A DNA stretch of 64,000 bases from Dryococelus australis (Eukaryota; Arthropoda; Insecta; Phasmatodea; Phasmatidae), in contig CM057009.1 of the NCBI GenBank assembly GCA_029891345.1, forward strand, positions 293,590,466 through 293,654,465, given 5' to 3'. Shown here in pieces: positions 36,473 through 47,277 of this stretch. Position 1 is the first letter of the stretch. Every line of letters begins with the position of its first letter. A program made the translations under genes and the position numbers. The notes under the pieces were generated by a model. The model was given only the letters and a program-made list of their open reading frames with translations. It had not been told where the DNA came from and did no database searches.

Positions 36473-38068
36473 TTAACTGCTAATGATAGATGGTTGGAAT
36501 ATTATGATTTTCTGTAAGTAGATTGCAACTAGGTGTTCCTTCTTTGATAGAAATTTTTGCTTCCAAATTTTGGTTCCAGGCTTTTCCTTCATAGCCTCGA
36601 AAAACCGGATTCTCCTTATCAGTTTGTCAGCATAGTTTACTGTAGTTTCTTGATTTTGCGAAGATTCTGACAGCTTTGACAACTTAGCTAAAATATTATA
36701 CATTATAGCCAAATACAGCAAAAATTGAGGGGATGAAAATAGTTTTAATGGTCTTCTGTACATTGCTTGCTCTTCTGTCGAATTTCTACTCTTATCAACT
36801 TTGGCTAAGTCAAAGTGTCTCTTTAAGGCACCATATGTGTACCAAGTAGTTGACACATCTCTAAATGAGCTTGCTACCCAACATTTCCTTAAATTTTTTC
36901 CAATTTTTATTTATTTCTTAATCTAGGTCACTAGCGCACTCTGCTAACTCCCTCGGATTTTTTGGTGATCTGCTATAAATGGAGTAAACTTTGTCTATAA
37001 AAATTTGGTAATGGCTTACAGCTCCTTCTTTGTTAATTGCATCACTCAAAGCTCACTCCAATCTGTGGATATTACAGTGTAAAATAATAAAGCTTTGATA
37101 TTTTTCAAGCAATCTGTGTGTGACTCCTGGTTTTTTCCCCAGCATAATACATGCACCGTCACTTGTAAATGCAACAAAGTTTTATTTTAGGTAGTTATAG
37201 TCAAAACTGTGTTTGCTTCAACAATCCAGGAGATTTTCTGCTACAGTTTTAGATATTTGGTCGGATAGTTCATAGATCTAAGAATAAAAAAAATTGGGAA
37301 TATCTTCTTTGCTAACTTCACACTTCAAATAAGTTATCAAAGTAGACTTACTGCCAAGACTGGTCAATTCGTCTATCAGGACTGATATTTTGCCAGATAC
37401 TTCTTAAATTTGTTTTACAATTCTTTTTTTTTAATTTCATCAGAAATGTAAGAATTTATATCCATTTCAATTCTTGTAGAATTTAGCCCCACACCTATAT
37501 CCAAGCCATTCAATTTTTGCATCTCCAAAATATCAAAATGGTCTTGCAGTGTCTATTTATTTTGCAATAAAGGAAGCTATTCCAATGACTGGTTTTGTTG
37601 CCATAAAGTAGGATGCATTCATTTCATCAAAGTTGTCTATTGACTCTTTTTTGGCCTCTGCAGCAATATTTTCATCTGTTGTGTAACCAAAAGAATTTTA
37701 TGTTTAAAGATTTATTTTCTCAAAGATGTAAGTTGAGCTGTTTTACTTGATCCATTAAATGTAATTAATTATAAATGCCATTCTTTCAGTATGCTCATTC
37801 CCCCTTTTTCAAATGCGCCAAATTAAGCAATTTCTTTACAAACATACAACCAAGTTTCCCATTGCTACAATCAAGCCAAGGGAAAGCATTTTTCTTATGT
37901 TCCCACATTTCTTCCATCCAAATGGAAGACCAATGAAAAATAGTTGAGTCCTGAGTCGATGAACTCGGTACAGGCTGAGAATGATCAAAAACACATATAC
38001 CTTCAGTTTCTGCTGGCTGCACAGATGAGCTTTCACCAGATTTAGGGAGAGAATTTGCATCAACAGAA
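36473..38068 (-). pseudogene. KIAA1586-like hAT-derived protein relic
   Basis: Minus strand. Near 38000-37795 comes a TTF-type zinc-finger-like segment (WSSIWMEEMWEHKKNAFPWL, DCSNGKLGCMF, LLNLAHLKK). Next, near 37200-36900, FTSDGACIMLGKKPGVTHRL and HCNIHRLE mark an RNase H-like hAT core. Last is the 127-residue frame 36473-36856 with LKRHFDLAKVDKSRNSTEEQ and SSPQFLLYLAIMYNILAKLS. This layout matches the vertebrate/insect 'E3 SUMO ligase KIAA1586-like' proteins, which are domesticated or decaying hAT transposases. Multiple stops and frameshifts separate the blocks, so it is dead. The C-terminal dimerisation end is missing or unrecognised. Confidence 0.7.
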
Positions 38069-38156
38069 GCAGAGGCTAAAAACTTATACAGAGACTGTTT
38101 TTTCCTCTACTAAAGAATGATGTTAGTTATTTTATTGCACTGTTAGAAGGTTCCAT

Positions 38157-38158
<2 letters not shown>

Positions 38159-38207
<49 letters not shown>

Positions 38208-38226
38208 AATAGACACACACACACAC
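38159..38226. repeat. (TA)n/(CA)n microsatellite
   Basis: About 50 bp of alternating TA followed by a short ACAC run. It is simple sequence just upstream (minus-strand sense) of the KIAA1586-like relic. Confidence 0.95.
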
Positions 38227-39299
38227 TTATTTTGTTCATACACAAACACAAAACATTTAACAAGAACACAATGGTACTGTGTAAACACACAACAGACTGA
38301 ATTGATAAACCAAGAGTTGCGACTGACATGCGAGACATGGCAACCACTAATGACTCATCAGTATTGAGGGAGAAGGGAAGGGTGTATCCAAGGCAGGGAG
38401 GAGTAACAGCGCATATGTCAGCTGTCTACTAGACGTAAACAAACATGTCACTGACTCACAGTGCTTGCTCAGTATCGTAGGATATGTTTAGGTAGCAGCA
38501 GTGTCCTTCATCACACACCATTTAAGGAAGTGATATTATCTTTAACTAAGAAATGTGATAACAGTGAATACTAATGTTGAAATAAAACATATGCCAGACT
38601 TTAAGTTAGAACAAATTTTGTGTTAAAGGACAATTTTTTATTTCTCTCTAAAAGCAGTACCGGAACTGCACCCCCTGCTGCACAGATTTGTAAATAAGAA
38701 ATGCCAGAAATTGTTAGTTCTGTATTAAGGAAAATTTATTTTTAAGGCAAATGGAAATTACAATTGCTTACATCACTGTACAGGTGGGTCCTAAACTACA
38801 GGTACAAACGCCGTGAGGTGATTGATTCCCTATGCGAATGGGATAGAAAATATTATACGTAAAATGTTGTACAGTAACTTGTAAGAGAGGTAGCCACTTT
38901 CAAAAATTAATATTTCAAATGGTTCTACCAGAAAATAATAAAACCTACATGAGATGAAAGAGCCATTCTGTGAATAATGATCTTTTTAACCAAGACCTGA
39001 AACAGGCGATTATCTGTGGCGTACTATCATCCCCTACATTGAGACACCTGGGGGTGGTATGTTATTATCCTACCAATTTGTGTGTAACCCTTGGGTATTT
39101 CTTGAAGACATCATAATCATAAGTACGGTACAATAATGCACAAATGACATTACTGTGATGGAACATTCATAGGCAAACAGTTTGCAAGAAAACAGATAAT
39201 GTTTGGAAGGGTGCACTTGGTTGCCTGTGAAGTATGCAAACTATGTTGCAAGGCAGGTCGTACTACGTAACTAGACAGTTACATGCGCAGCTGTGAGTT

Positions 39300-39850
39300 A
39301 GCACTGCTAGTGTGTGTGACAGGGTGCCATTGCACTGTTGGTTCGCAACATAGAGAGACAGTACATGTGCGCTGAAATGGTGGATATGCGTCTCGTGTAT
39401 GGTACTGCAGGTAGTAACGCAAGAGAACAACATCTGTGCGAACAGACCTTTCCAAAGAGATGCTATCCAGGTCATTGGATGTTCACGTTTGTGGACAGAC
39501 AGTTGCACGAAACCAGATCATTTACAGTAAACAGGTATGACACCGGCATGATAAGCAACGTCCGGACAGTCAGGTTTCAGGAGGAAGTGTTGGAATGCAT
39601 CGCCGATTCGCCATCAAGCAACAGCTACAGCCGTATCATCGTGAAAAGGTGCAATCCTTACACCCAGCTGATTTTCAGCCATGAGTCGATTTTTCTCACT
39701 GGTTTCTGCATCAATGCGCAGATGAACCTGGCTTTCCTCGCTACAGTCTATGGATACACAAGGCTGCTTTCACACTGATGGCATTCTCAACAGTTGAAAC
39801 AGCACAGCACAGAGCTCAGGATAAGGTGAAATTCTTCCTCCTTCAGAACA
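39300..39850 (+). pseudogene. DDE transposase relic with DUF4817-type N-terminus, copy 2
   Basis: The 146-residue frame at 39338-39778 opens with AEMVDMRLVYGTAGSNAREQ and PKRCYPGHWMF, the same helix-turn-helix type as the relic at 30715 but a different subfamily. From about 39680 a neighbouring frame takes over: HWFLHQCADEPGFPRYSLW and KAAFT, equivalent to the first catalytic region, then DGILNS. The later DDE blocks are missing or unrecognisable. Despite the long open frame it is a frameshifted fragment, not a host gene. Confidence 0.65.
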
Positions 39851-40301
39851 TGATGGGTAGTGCATCACTAAACATTCTCGCAGATGATGTGAATGACTAC
39901 AAAAGTGAAGGAGGCTATTGAACATTATGTTAACCCACGCGTCAATGAAGTGTTTTAACTCTTTCTGTTCAGTCAACATGTTCAAGAGGAATGTGAAAAC
40001 ATTATGTCAACTGGTCATAAACTGCAACTACAACATGTATACAGCAGCAAGCAGCTCATATGCATTTAACCAAGGTCAACAGAAGAAACTGCAGAAGAAA
40101 AATTCCTTCAAGATCGAATAGTCCATGGGATAGAGGACATAGCTGTACAAGCTGCCTTGCTACGCATGGGTAACTTCACTTTGAGCAAGGCAGCGGCCCA
40201 CTGTTGAGCATGTGAATAGAGTAAATTAAAAATGTGACACATTCATCAGAAAAGTGTGGATGGTGGTGGTAGTTTATCATTTGTCAATATGGCGGATAGA
40301 C

Positions 40302-40529
40302 TTACAAGTGCTTTTTTTATGTTGTAGATATAAGGCGTACCAATAAGTTAGATGTAAATAGTAATGAGTTTGTCCTACCCCAATGATTGGCCGGAAATGC
40401 TATGTATTGAAGGCAAAAACTTGACTGTGAAATTAAACACATGAACCCAAGTCGGTATACTTCCACTTAAACTGTTCAAAACAGTCAATCAACAGTTTAA
40501 GGTACTGCCAATAAAGATTAATTTAAAAA
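40302..40529 (+). repeat. 228-bp direct repeat, first copy (Gypsy-2 protease segment)
   Basis: From TTACAAGTGC to TTAATTTAAAAA. Identical to 40761-40988 except for one base (GTCGGTATAC against GTCGATATAC). It codes for part of a retropepsin (CIEGKNLTVKLNT, then TQVGILPLKLF) with the same stop where the active-site glycine should be. It lies upstream of the gag zinc-knuckle piece, out of the normal order. Confidence 0.95.
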
Positions 40530-40599
40530 TTTGTTGTACAATAATATGAATAATATGATAAAGAGGGGGGCAGTTGGAGCAAGGAATATAAGTGTATTC

Positions 40600-40720
40600 T
40601 ATGTCAGTCTATGCATGGTCCAAAGGCATGCCCAGCATACTGTAAGAAATGTGAAAAATGTGGAATTCTCTATTATTTTTCACAAGCTTGCTCAGTAAAA
40701 AATACAGGTAATTGACGAAC
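40600..40720 (+). pseudogene. Gypsy-2 gag zinc-knuckle fragment
   Basis: Reads HGPKACPAYCKKCEKCGI followed by FSQACSVKNTGN, the cysteine-rich end of a Gypsy gag. It lies between the two copies of the 228-bp repeat; only the second copy continues it in the normal protease direction. Confidence 0.65.
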
Positions 40721-40760
40721 ATTCAGTGAATAGTTCTGATTAATCTCTGTGCTGTGACAG

Positions 40761-40988
40761 TTACAAGTGCTTTTTTTATGTTGTAGATATAAGGCGTACC
40801 AATAAGTTAGATGTAAATAGTAATGAGTTTGTCCTACCCCAATGATTGGCCGGAAATGCTATGTATTGAAGGCAAAAACTTGACTGTGAAATTAAACACA
40901 TGAACCCAAGTCGATATACTTCCACTTAAACTGTTCAAAACAGTCAATCAACAGTTTAAGGTACTGCCAATAAAGATTAATTTAAAAA
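40761..40988 (+). pseudogene. Gypsy-2 protease fragment, second copy of 228-bp repeat
   Basis: Same sequence as 40302-40529 with one substitution. Here the reading continues past the repeat end into further protease-like sequence, so this copy is in the original position. A TGA replaces the active-site region after KLNT. Confidence 0.75.
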
Positions 40989-41199
40989 CCTTGGATTGTG
41001 TTATGATACCATTGGGGAAGGTCATCCTCTATTGTACATTAAATGAAAAGAAGCTATGATTGTGTTCATGTTAGTAGATTAAATGTTATTCACCTACTGG
41101 GGCTGTCACTCAACCTAGTGTAGTGTGTTAATAATGTACAAATTGAGGAAAGTGTGAAGGACACATTTGTAACAGGGAACCAAGAGATATTCAAGGGAC

Positions 41200-42049
41200 T
41201 AGGGTGTTTTCCACCAGCAAGTACAATATTAACCAAACCAGGTGCTGAACCCGAGAGTTCCACTGGTACTCAAGAAACCACTCAGAAATGAACTAGACAG
41301 ACTAGTTGAGAAGGGAGTAATGGTAAAAGTCAGTAAAGTTAATGCTAAGTCATGGGTTAGTATCTATCTTGGTAATAGCTGAAAAGCAAAATGGAAAACT
41401 TAGGCTGAGCCTAGGTCCATCAGACTTGAATGAGAACATCATAGGACTGTCACATGGTCCCTACTATAGGAGAAATCGGTGAGCGACTGGCAGAGAAGAG
41501 ATTTTTCACAGTGTTTGACTTGTTAATGGTTCCATCAGATCAAGCTAGACGAAGAGTCATAACTAAAGTGTTGCTTCTCTAGCCCTTCAGGCGTATATAA
41601 GTATCTCAGGTTGCCATACGGAGTATCTAGTATACCAAAAATATTCCAGCATTTAGTAGAAACTAACTTTGCAGATATATCCAGTACAATAATTTAATTT
41701 GATGACTTACTGTGCATGGGAGAGATTGAAGAAAGCCATGATGCCATTATCAACCAGGTAGTTGAAAGAGCCAGTGCTAGGAACATTAAATTTAACAAAG
41801 ATAAACTCCAATACAAACTGCAAGAGATAAAATATGTTGAGCATGTGCTCTCATCAGAGAACATGAAGGTAGATCCTGGTAGGGTTAAGGTATTAGAGGA
41901 ACTAAAACCACCCTCTAATAAGAAACATTTACAAAGTCTTCTTGACATGTGTAATTATGTGAGAGGGTTTATCCCAAAAAAAAAAAATGGCAGACATTAC
42001 AGCTCCATTGTCAGAGTTGTTGAAGACAGGAATGGAGTGGCACTGGCTA
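41200..42049 (+). pseudogene. Gypsy-2 reverse transcriptase relic
   Basis: Fragments of a Gypsy reverse transcriptase: a VPRVPLVLKKP-like segment near 41250, a palm remnant near 41500-41600, FDDLLCMGEIEESHDAII (the YxDD site preceded by a stop) at about 41698, then FNKDKLQYKLQEIKYVEHVL and LKPPSNKKHLQSLLDMCNYV in 41716-42081. It runs into AWHW-type thumb/RNase H sequence (MEWHWL) and stops abruptly at CAGGGCCGG (42050). Several stops and frameshifts are present. Confidence 0.8.
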
Positions 42050-43890
42050 CAGGGCCGGTTTTCCCACATTGCAGCCTTTAGGCCTATAAAAATGTGCCAT
42101 CCCCTCCCTAATGTGTTATCTTTTTTAGTTTCTTCTTCATTTATTATTTTATAATCCAAAGAAATGAGACCAGGTACATCTTCATTATTTAAATTACCAC
42201 ATTATAATTTTGTAACTAACTTAAGGAATGTAAAGGATGAACAAATATTACTTAAAAAGAAGGTAAATTTTGAGTTGATAGAATTAACTTATTATAAACT
42301 CTACAATTTACAATTGTAAGTTTAACTGTTTCTTTTTAGACATTTCTTCTAGTCTTCCAGCTAACAGTCATTGATGTCGCATGCAGCATCACACTCTATC
42401 TCTTCCTTTTCTATTATATATACCTATCATTGCCTGTGTCATTTTCCCATCTATATCAATGTATGTAGTGTCCATTTCCTGACATAGAAATTTACATTCA
42501 GTTGTTTTGCATTCTTGTACAAAGCTAAACTAAAAATAGTTTTAAATATCTGCCAAACATAGATTAAGAATGCCACAGAACTACAAAAATGAGAATGATG
42601 AAAACAGCAATAAAACAGGATTTTTTATCTCCGCTCGCCTAACGTCGTCGTGTTCCAAACATAGGAAATATCTATGGACACAACAAAAGGCACTTAATAA
42701 CATTTTTAATTGCTATGTAATATATTACTGCTATGAAAATGCATATGGAGTATTAATTTATAGCAAGGAAAATATTTTAGATTTAACTAACTATTTATAA
42801 AAGTACAACATTTAACAGCAGCAATATATATTAATAATTAATTTCTTATATGGAGATAAATTCTTTTTAGCCTTCCTTTGAGTAAAGGAAGTGATCATTT
42901 CCTTTAAGTCCACGTCCCACAACAACCCCTTCAATGTTCAGTAGTACTGAGACGCCGTCTACCCCGTGGGGGTGTCAGGAGTTCTCAACCTTGCCTCACT
43001 TGCTTCACAACTCACAAAATACCTCCGCACCCTCGTGGGGCAAAAGGCAGTCTCATCTCAAATCCCCATATATCGCGGTCCAATACTCCCTTGCTTATAC
43101 TACTACTTGTCAAGTGCATTAGCGTAAGAATATTCTCTATACATTTCCTATGATGTCCAAGGTGGTTCTGCAAAAATGTTCTCGGAAACCAATGTTTACA
43201 TTTCTCAAGTGTTTAATGAACAAAGGGCAAAAAACACTACATTTGCACGTAATATTTACTTTGGTAGCCAAAATAAAATACTCTAAAAGAATTAAAAGTT
43301 CCTTTAAAAAATACGTGAAAAAACATCAGTGAATATTTCCAAGGAAACACTACTGTTAAAAATATATCAATATACTTTTCACGTATATTAATTCACAGTT
43401 TTTACAGTACAGAATGACTTGGATCATTCACAATATTGACTAAAGGCAAATGATTAAAATAGCCCTTGCCAATTAATATTTTCACAAAATGTTTGTAAAT
43501 TAGGATCACGGTGGTATCAGCCATTAACAGGTTCGGAAAGTTTTCCAAGTAATAACTTCCGCATGGGTCTACATGGGTTCTCTTACCAGAAGAGCACCGT
43601 CATAAAATTATGTTGTCGACATACCTGTGCAGTGGTACGCAATAACGTGCTCGTAGAAAATAACAGCAGTTAAAACTGGAACAGCCTTACATGCCGAAAG
43701 CCGGGGACATCTAATTGTGTATTTCCTCAGATCCCCTTGCCGCCGTCGAGTGCACTGTGATCAGCTGTTCGCCCATGACATGCCTCCTCCACTCCATGTT
43801 GTGTGCTTGGTCGCTCCCTTCTGCACACTGGACACTGATGCCGGGGCACACTCGCACTCGTGAATATTTGCGCACTCAATATTAAATGCT
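42050..43890. mobile_element. Unidentified insertion splitting Gypsy-2 (hAT-like left end)
   Basis: Gypsy coding similarity ends at 42049 and resumes about 43895 with integrase. RNase H and the integrase N-terminus are missing. The insert starts CAGGGCCGGTTTTCCCAC and goes on TTTAGGCC, which resembles hAT termini of the CAGGGCCGG type. I could not find the matching right terminus or an 8-bp target duplication, so part may be a deletion scar or a second insertion. The frames inside have no known domains. Confidence 0.35.
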
Positions 43891-43894
43891 ATAA

Positions 43895-44800
43895 GTGCAA
43901 AAGGGGTGAAGCCAAGCCTTAGGTGGGAGCCGAATGCTAAGAAAAATTACCTCATCCTTATTGACTGCTTTCCTCACTGGTTGGACTTACATCCGTTGAC
44001 CAGTAAGACAGCGGACCCAGTCATAAATGCTATGGCTGAAAACGTACCATTCAACCCACATGAATGCAGAACATATTTCAACAAAACTAAATAATGCTTA
44101 GTATTAGCAGCCTCCACTATCCAAGGAGCAATGGCATGGGAGAGAAGGTTGTAGGAATTAGCAGAAAGATTATGTGTAATAGTATGGCAAAAGGGACAGA
44201 TTGTAGGGACCTATTAAGGGAATGTAACAATGCACCCATAACTGAGTTAAATGTCTCTCCAGCGTGGGTATTTTTCAGTAGGTAAGTGAGAACACCAGCA
44301 GCAATGAATGTAGCAACTCTCCAGCCAGTAGTGCAAGAAGGGATGTATGAAGCTCTACTGGCAAAAAAAAGGGAAAGTGTTGCATAACAAAACAGCTAGG
44401 AGGATGGGAGTTAGTTTTAAGGAAGGGGACAGAGGACAGACATGGATTACTATTGGGAGTCAAGGGTAGTAATATCAAGGTGCACAGAGCCAGTGTCATA
44501 CTGCGTAAGGAGAGAGAGAGATAACAGAATGGTAAGGCAAAATACTAGTCAGATGAGGCCTTTATAGGGATGGCAAATCATTCCTGATTGTGAGATCACA
44601 TCAGAGCAACAGTGATGATGGTTTTAAAGGTTATTAAAACACTCTTGTGAACACACTGGCCCTAAGAAGGATAGTCACCAGAGTGGTGGAGCTAACAGGT
44701 TCAGTGGACCAGGAAAAATAAACTCTTGTGTCAAGGCAATCAAAAGCTATACCACCAAAAGTGGCAGACAAATTATTGAGGAAAGATAGTATGATATAAC
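43895..44800 (+). pseudogene. Gypsy-2 integrase relic and C-terminal tail
   Basis: KKNYLILIDCFPHWLDLHPL (integrase core) is followed in 44094-44285 by LHYPRSNGMGEKVVGISRKI and APITELNVSPAWVFFSR, matching the SPHYPQSNG..E block and the NTPxxGLxxSPAQLLMxR block. The catalytic glutamate position is retained (GEKVVG), but the region between the first and second blocks is deleted. The tail to about 44790 ends with YTTKSGRQIIE-like sequence typical of this lineage. Stops are present. Confidence 0.8.
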
Positions 44801-44828
44801 CAAATAAAACCCCCTGTAGAGGGGAAGG

Positions 44829-45000
44829 TGTATCAGTTACATATTATTTCAGATAAATATTAGGTTAAGAGGTTGGCACTCTGTAGTGGTCAACTGGCAT
44901 ATGTAGTTGTTAATATCAGAAGTAATGATAAGCAAAATAATGTGATAGAAATATATCACAAGAAATAAATAAATGTATTTGGCAAAAATATAACAATGCT
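44829..45000 (+). repeat. Gypsy-2 3' LTR, tentative start
   Basis: A polypurine tract GAGGGGAAGG is followed directly by TGTATCAGTTACATATTA. The right boundary is not visible and no 5' LTR was found, so the element is truncated or its LTRs are diverged. Confidence 0.35.
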
Positions 45001-45094
45001 TTCTGTACAAACATGAATATTTTCATGTTGTAATTTTTTTAATGTTTTTTAGGTTAATTCCACATATACATGAATATATACAAACACACACACA

Positions 45095-45127
45095 TGCACA
45101 TACATACATACATACATACATACACCC
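45095..45127. repeat. (CATA)n microsatellite
   Basis: A CATACATA run next to a CACACA stretch, about 110 bp upstream of the ephrin stalk exon. Confidence 0.95.
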
Positions 45128-45235
45128 ACAGCCCTAGATACAGTTTAGATTTAGGCCTGACTTTTTCATTACTAGTTTATATAATTGTAATGTGTCACCA
45201 ACTCGTGTTGACATGAAGTTTATTAATGTTTCCAG

Positions 45236-45403
45236 CCCAAATGAACCAGCAGCCAAGCACCACAGTTTCAACAACAGTGGCAAGCACACCATCATCCTCG
45301 TCCACTGCAGTCACGAAGCCAACTTCAACTACACCCAAGTTTACGTCTTACAAGGAGGTGGAAGTTCCAAACTACAACATCAAGTCTACTACGAAAAAGA
45401 CAA
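45236..45403 (+). CDS. Ephrin, Ser/Thr/Pro-rich stalk exon
   Basis: A 168-bp exon after a TTTCCAG acceptor (ending 45235) and before a GTATGT donor at 45404. It opens with CC, which with the A from the previous exon makes threonine, then reads QMNQQPSTTVSTTVASTPSS, more Ser/Thr/Pro, and ends KFTSYKEVEVPNYNIKSTTK followed by KT and one base of a split codon. The composition fits the juxtamembrane stalk between an ephrin domain and its membrane anchor; such a segment is probably heavily O-glycosylated (inference). It is 56 codons long with phase 1 on both sides, so it could be skipped without a frameshift. About 23.1 kb of intron precedes it. The stalk is poorly conserved in the family, so the call rests on splice phase, composition and position. 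Confidence 0.85.
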
Positions 45404-47277
45404 GTATGTAGCTTCAGCCAACAAGTTATCCTAAGTTTTTGGGTTTTGCATTTCAAGTGTTACTTTCTTTCATAATTTTTAATATTTGCATAATGTCTGC
45501 TTCCTTATAGGGTTTTTGTTGGAAAAAATAGGATTTCAATTCGGAAGAGAGGAAATCAATCCTCGGGGGAAAATTTATTAATAAAAAATGAACTATTAAA
45601 TAAATTTATTTAAACCATTTTCACAAAAGTAGCTATATATTAATGTTTATTTGAGATATGTGAAATGACATTATTTCAAGGGAAAGTTAAACATAATAAG
45701 CAAGAACTGCACAGTATTGAAATAATGAGTTGACTGAACTACTTCGATTAAAATCTCGGTTCCCACCCTACGACTGTAGTAGTTGCACTCAATCCAACAT
45801 TGGCCTCAAGAGTTATCCAGTCATTACGCTTTTCCCACCAGCTGATAGAAATTTACAGAATAGATTTTAGTTACAATTTTTACATCAATAAACCATTAAC
45901 ACATTTCAAATTAGAAATCCCATTTGGGTAAATAACTGGTGTAAGGACATTGTAATTTTCAATGCTATTGTTTGTCAAGGAAGCTGTGTTAACAGTTCTA
46001 AGAAAAGAGTAAATTTGTTTCAGTGCATGTGATATTTGTTTTGACGTGAATACGTCTTTAAATTTGCAACCATAGATGGAGGTAATCCAGAAAATCTGTG
46101 ATAACAAAATCGGGGGATACGGTTTGGCATTGCAGCTCCGAATCTATTGTGTACATTCAAAATCCAATTACACCACTTGACTGCCAAAGATCAAAGAATA
46201 TGTTATGTTGAGTGAGTACTGCGATGCATTGTGGGGGGATTTTGAGTTAGTTTCGCCGTGTCTCACAACTTCTGCATAGTATAATTTTTGACTTGGAGAA
46301 GCTACGGCACTCATTTAAATTTAAATCAACAGCTCTCGTGAAGATCAATTGATTGTATGTACAAAAACTTTTGTGTAGTGTGGTTATGATGAACTTGTAT
46401 GAGTTTAATGTAAAAAATTTAAATACTTAACACAATGTCGGCCTATACTCGTCAAAAAGCGAAGTTGAAATACTGAAATCGTGTACGGTTGGAAAGAGTA
46501 TCTCAAAAGCAATCCAATGATACCCATAAAACCCTATATGATTGAGGGAAGTGGTGCCGGGAACGTAAAAAATCATCAAGGCGTCCAAGCGTGTCAACGT
46601 AGACGTATTTACACGAAACAAACGGCCATGTCCCCAACACAGCCACACCCAATTTTTTAAAGTAAAAATGTCATGAAATTGTGGTTTTTATAAGTAAAAC
46701 AATTGGTTGCTCTTGTATCAAATGGCGTAGTGGGACCCATATTAAGAAAAATTATAATTCAAAATTAATATTTAACCAGCATTTAGGAGTCTCTTAATAT
46801 TACCGTCTTTCGAAGGTGTGATGTTGAAATTGGATTAATAAGATTGTGTGGAAGTGTTGATAGACAGTCTACTCGCATGCATAGGTACACCAAGACTTAT
46901 AGCATGAATTAAAAAGTTAGAATATTAAATTATGTTTTAAAAAAATGATAGTGGGTATACATTGTGTGTTTACAGCTCCGAAAAATCCCAATAAAATAAA
47001 ATACTTTTTACCATATTTTGTACTTACATAATAATGTTATTTACATCTCTCTACTCGAGTACAGAATGAATTATGGAAAGAGGTAAGTAGTGTCTTTAGA
47101 GCTCATAAAGCTTCTGTTCATGAAAAGAATTTAAGTAATTAATGTTATATATAATGTTTCATGTTTTAGTATGTGAAATGTAATGTGTTAAATATTTAGC
47201 TCATACATAGAACTTACATAAAATAATTTTTATTTAATGAATGTTAGCATAGTTATAAATTGTTACTGTAGTCATTT

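Larger units (their letters stand above)
22089..45235 (+). other. Ephrin intron (23.1 kb, phase 1), repeat-filled
   Basis: GTGAGT..CAG intron between the domain exon and the stalk exon. It contains the second Tc1 relic, the inverted-repeat pair, several MITEs, the KIAA1586-like relic and the second Gypsy element. The stretches 25270-28620, 31560-32630, 33510-34120 and 38600-39300 show nothing further that I can name. Part of 22814-23540 is locally GC-richer but has no recognisable product. Confidence 0.88.

Noticed and set aside
39338..39778. 146-residue open frame as a host gene
   Set aside because: It matches the N-terminal part of a transposase and needs a frame change near 39680 to continue the match, so it is a broken element.
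40302..40988. The 228-bp direct repeats as a pair of LTRs
   Set aside because: They encode protease sequence and lack LTR ends; they are an internal duplication in Gypsy-2.
45880..46648. Two minus-strand frames (75 and 73 residues)
   Set aside because: Cysteine and hydrophobic residues are scattered without a pattern I know; no support for a gene.
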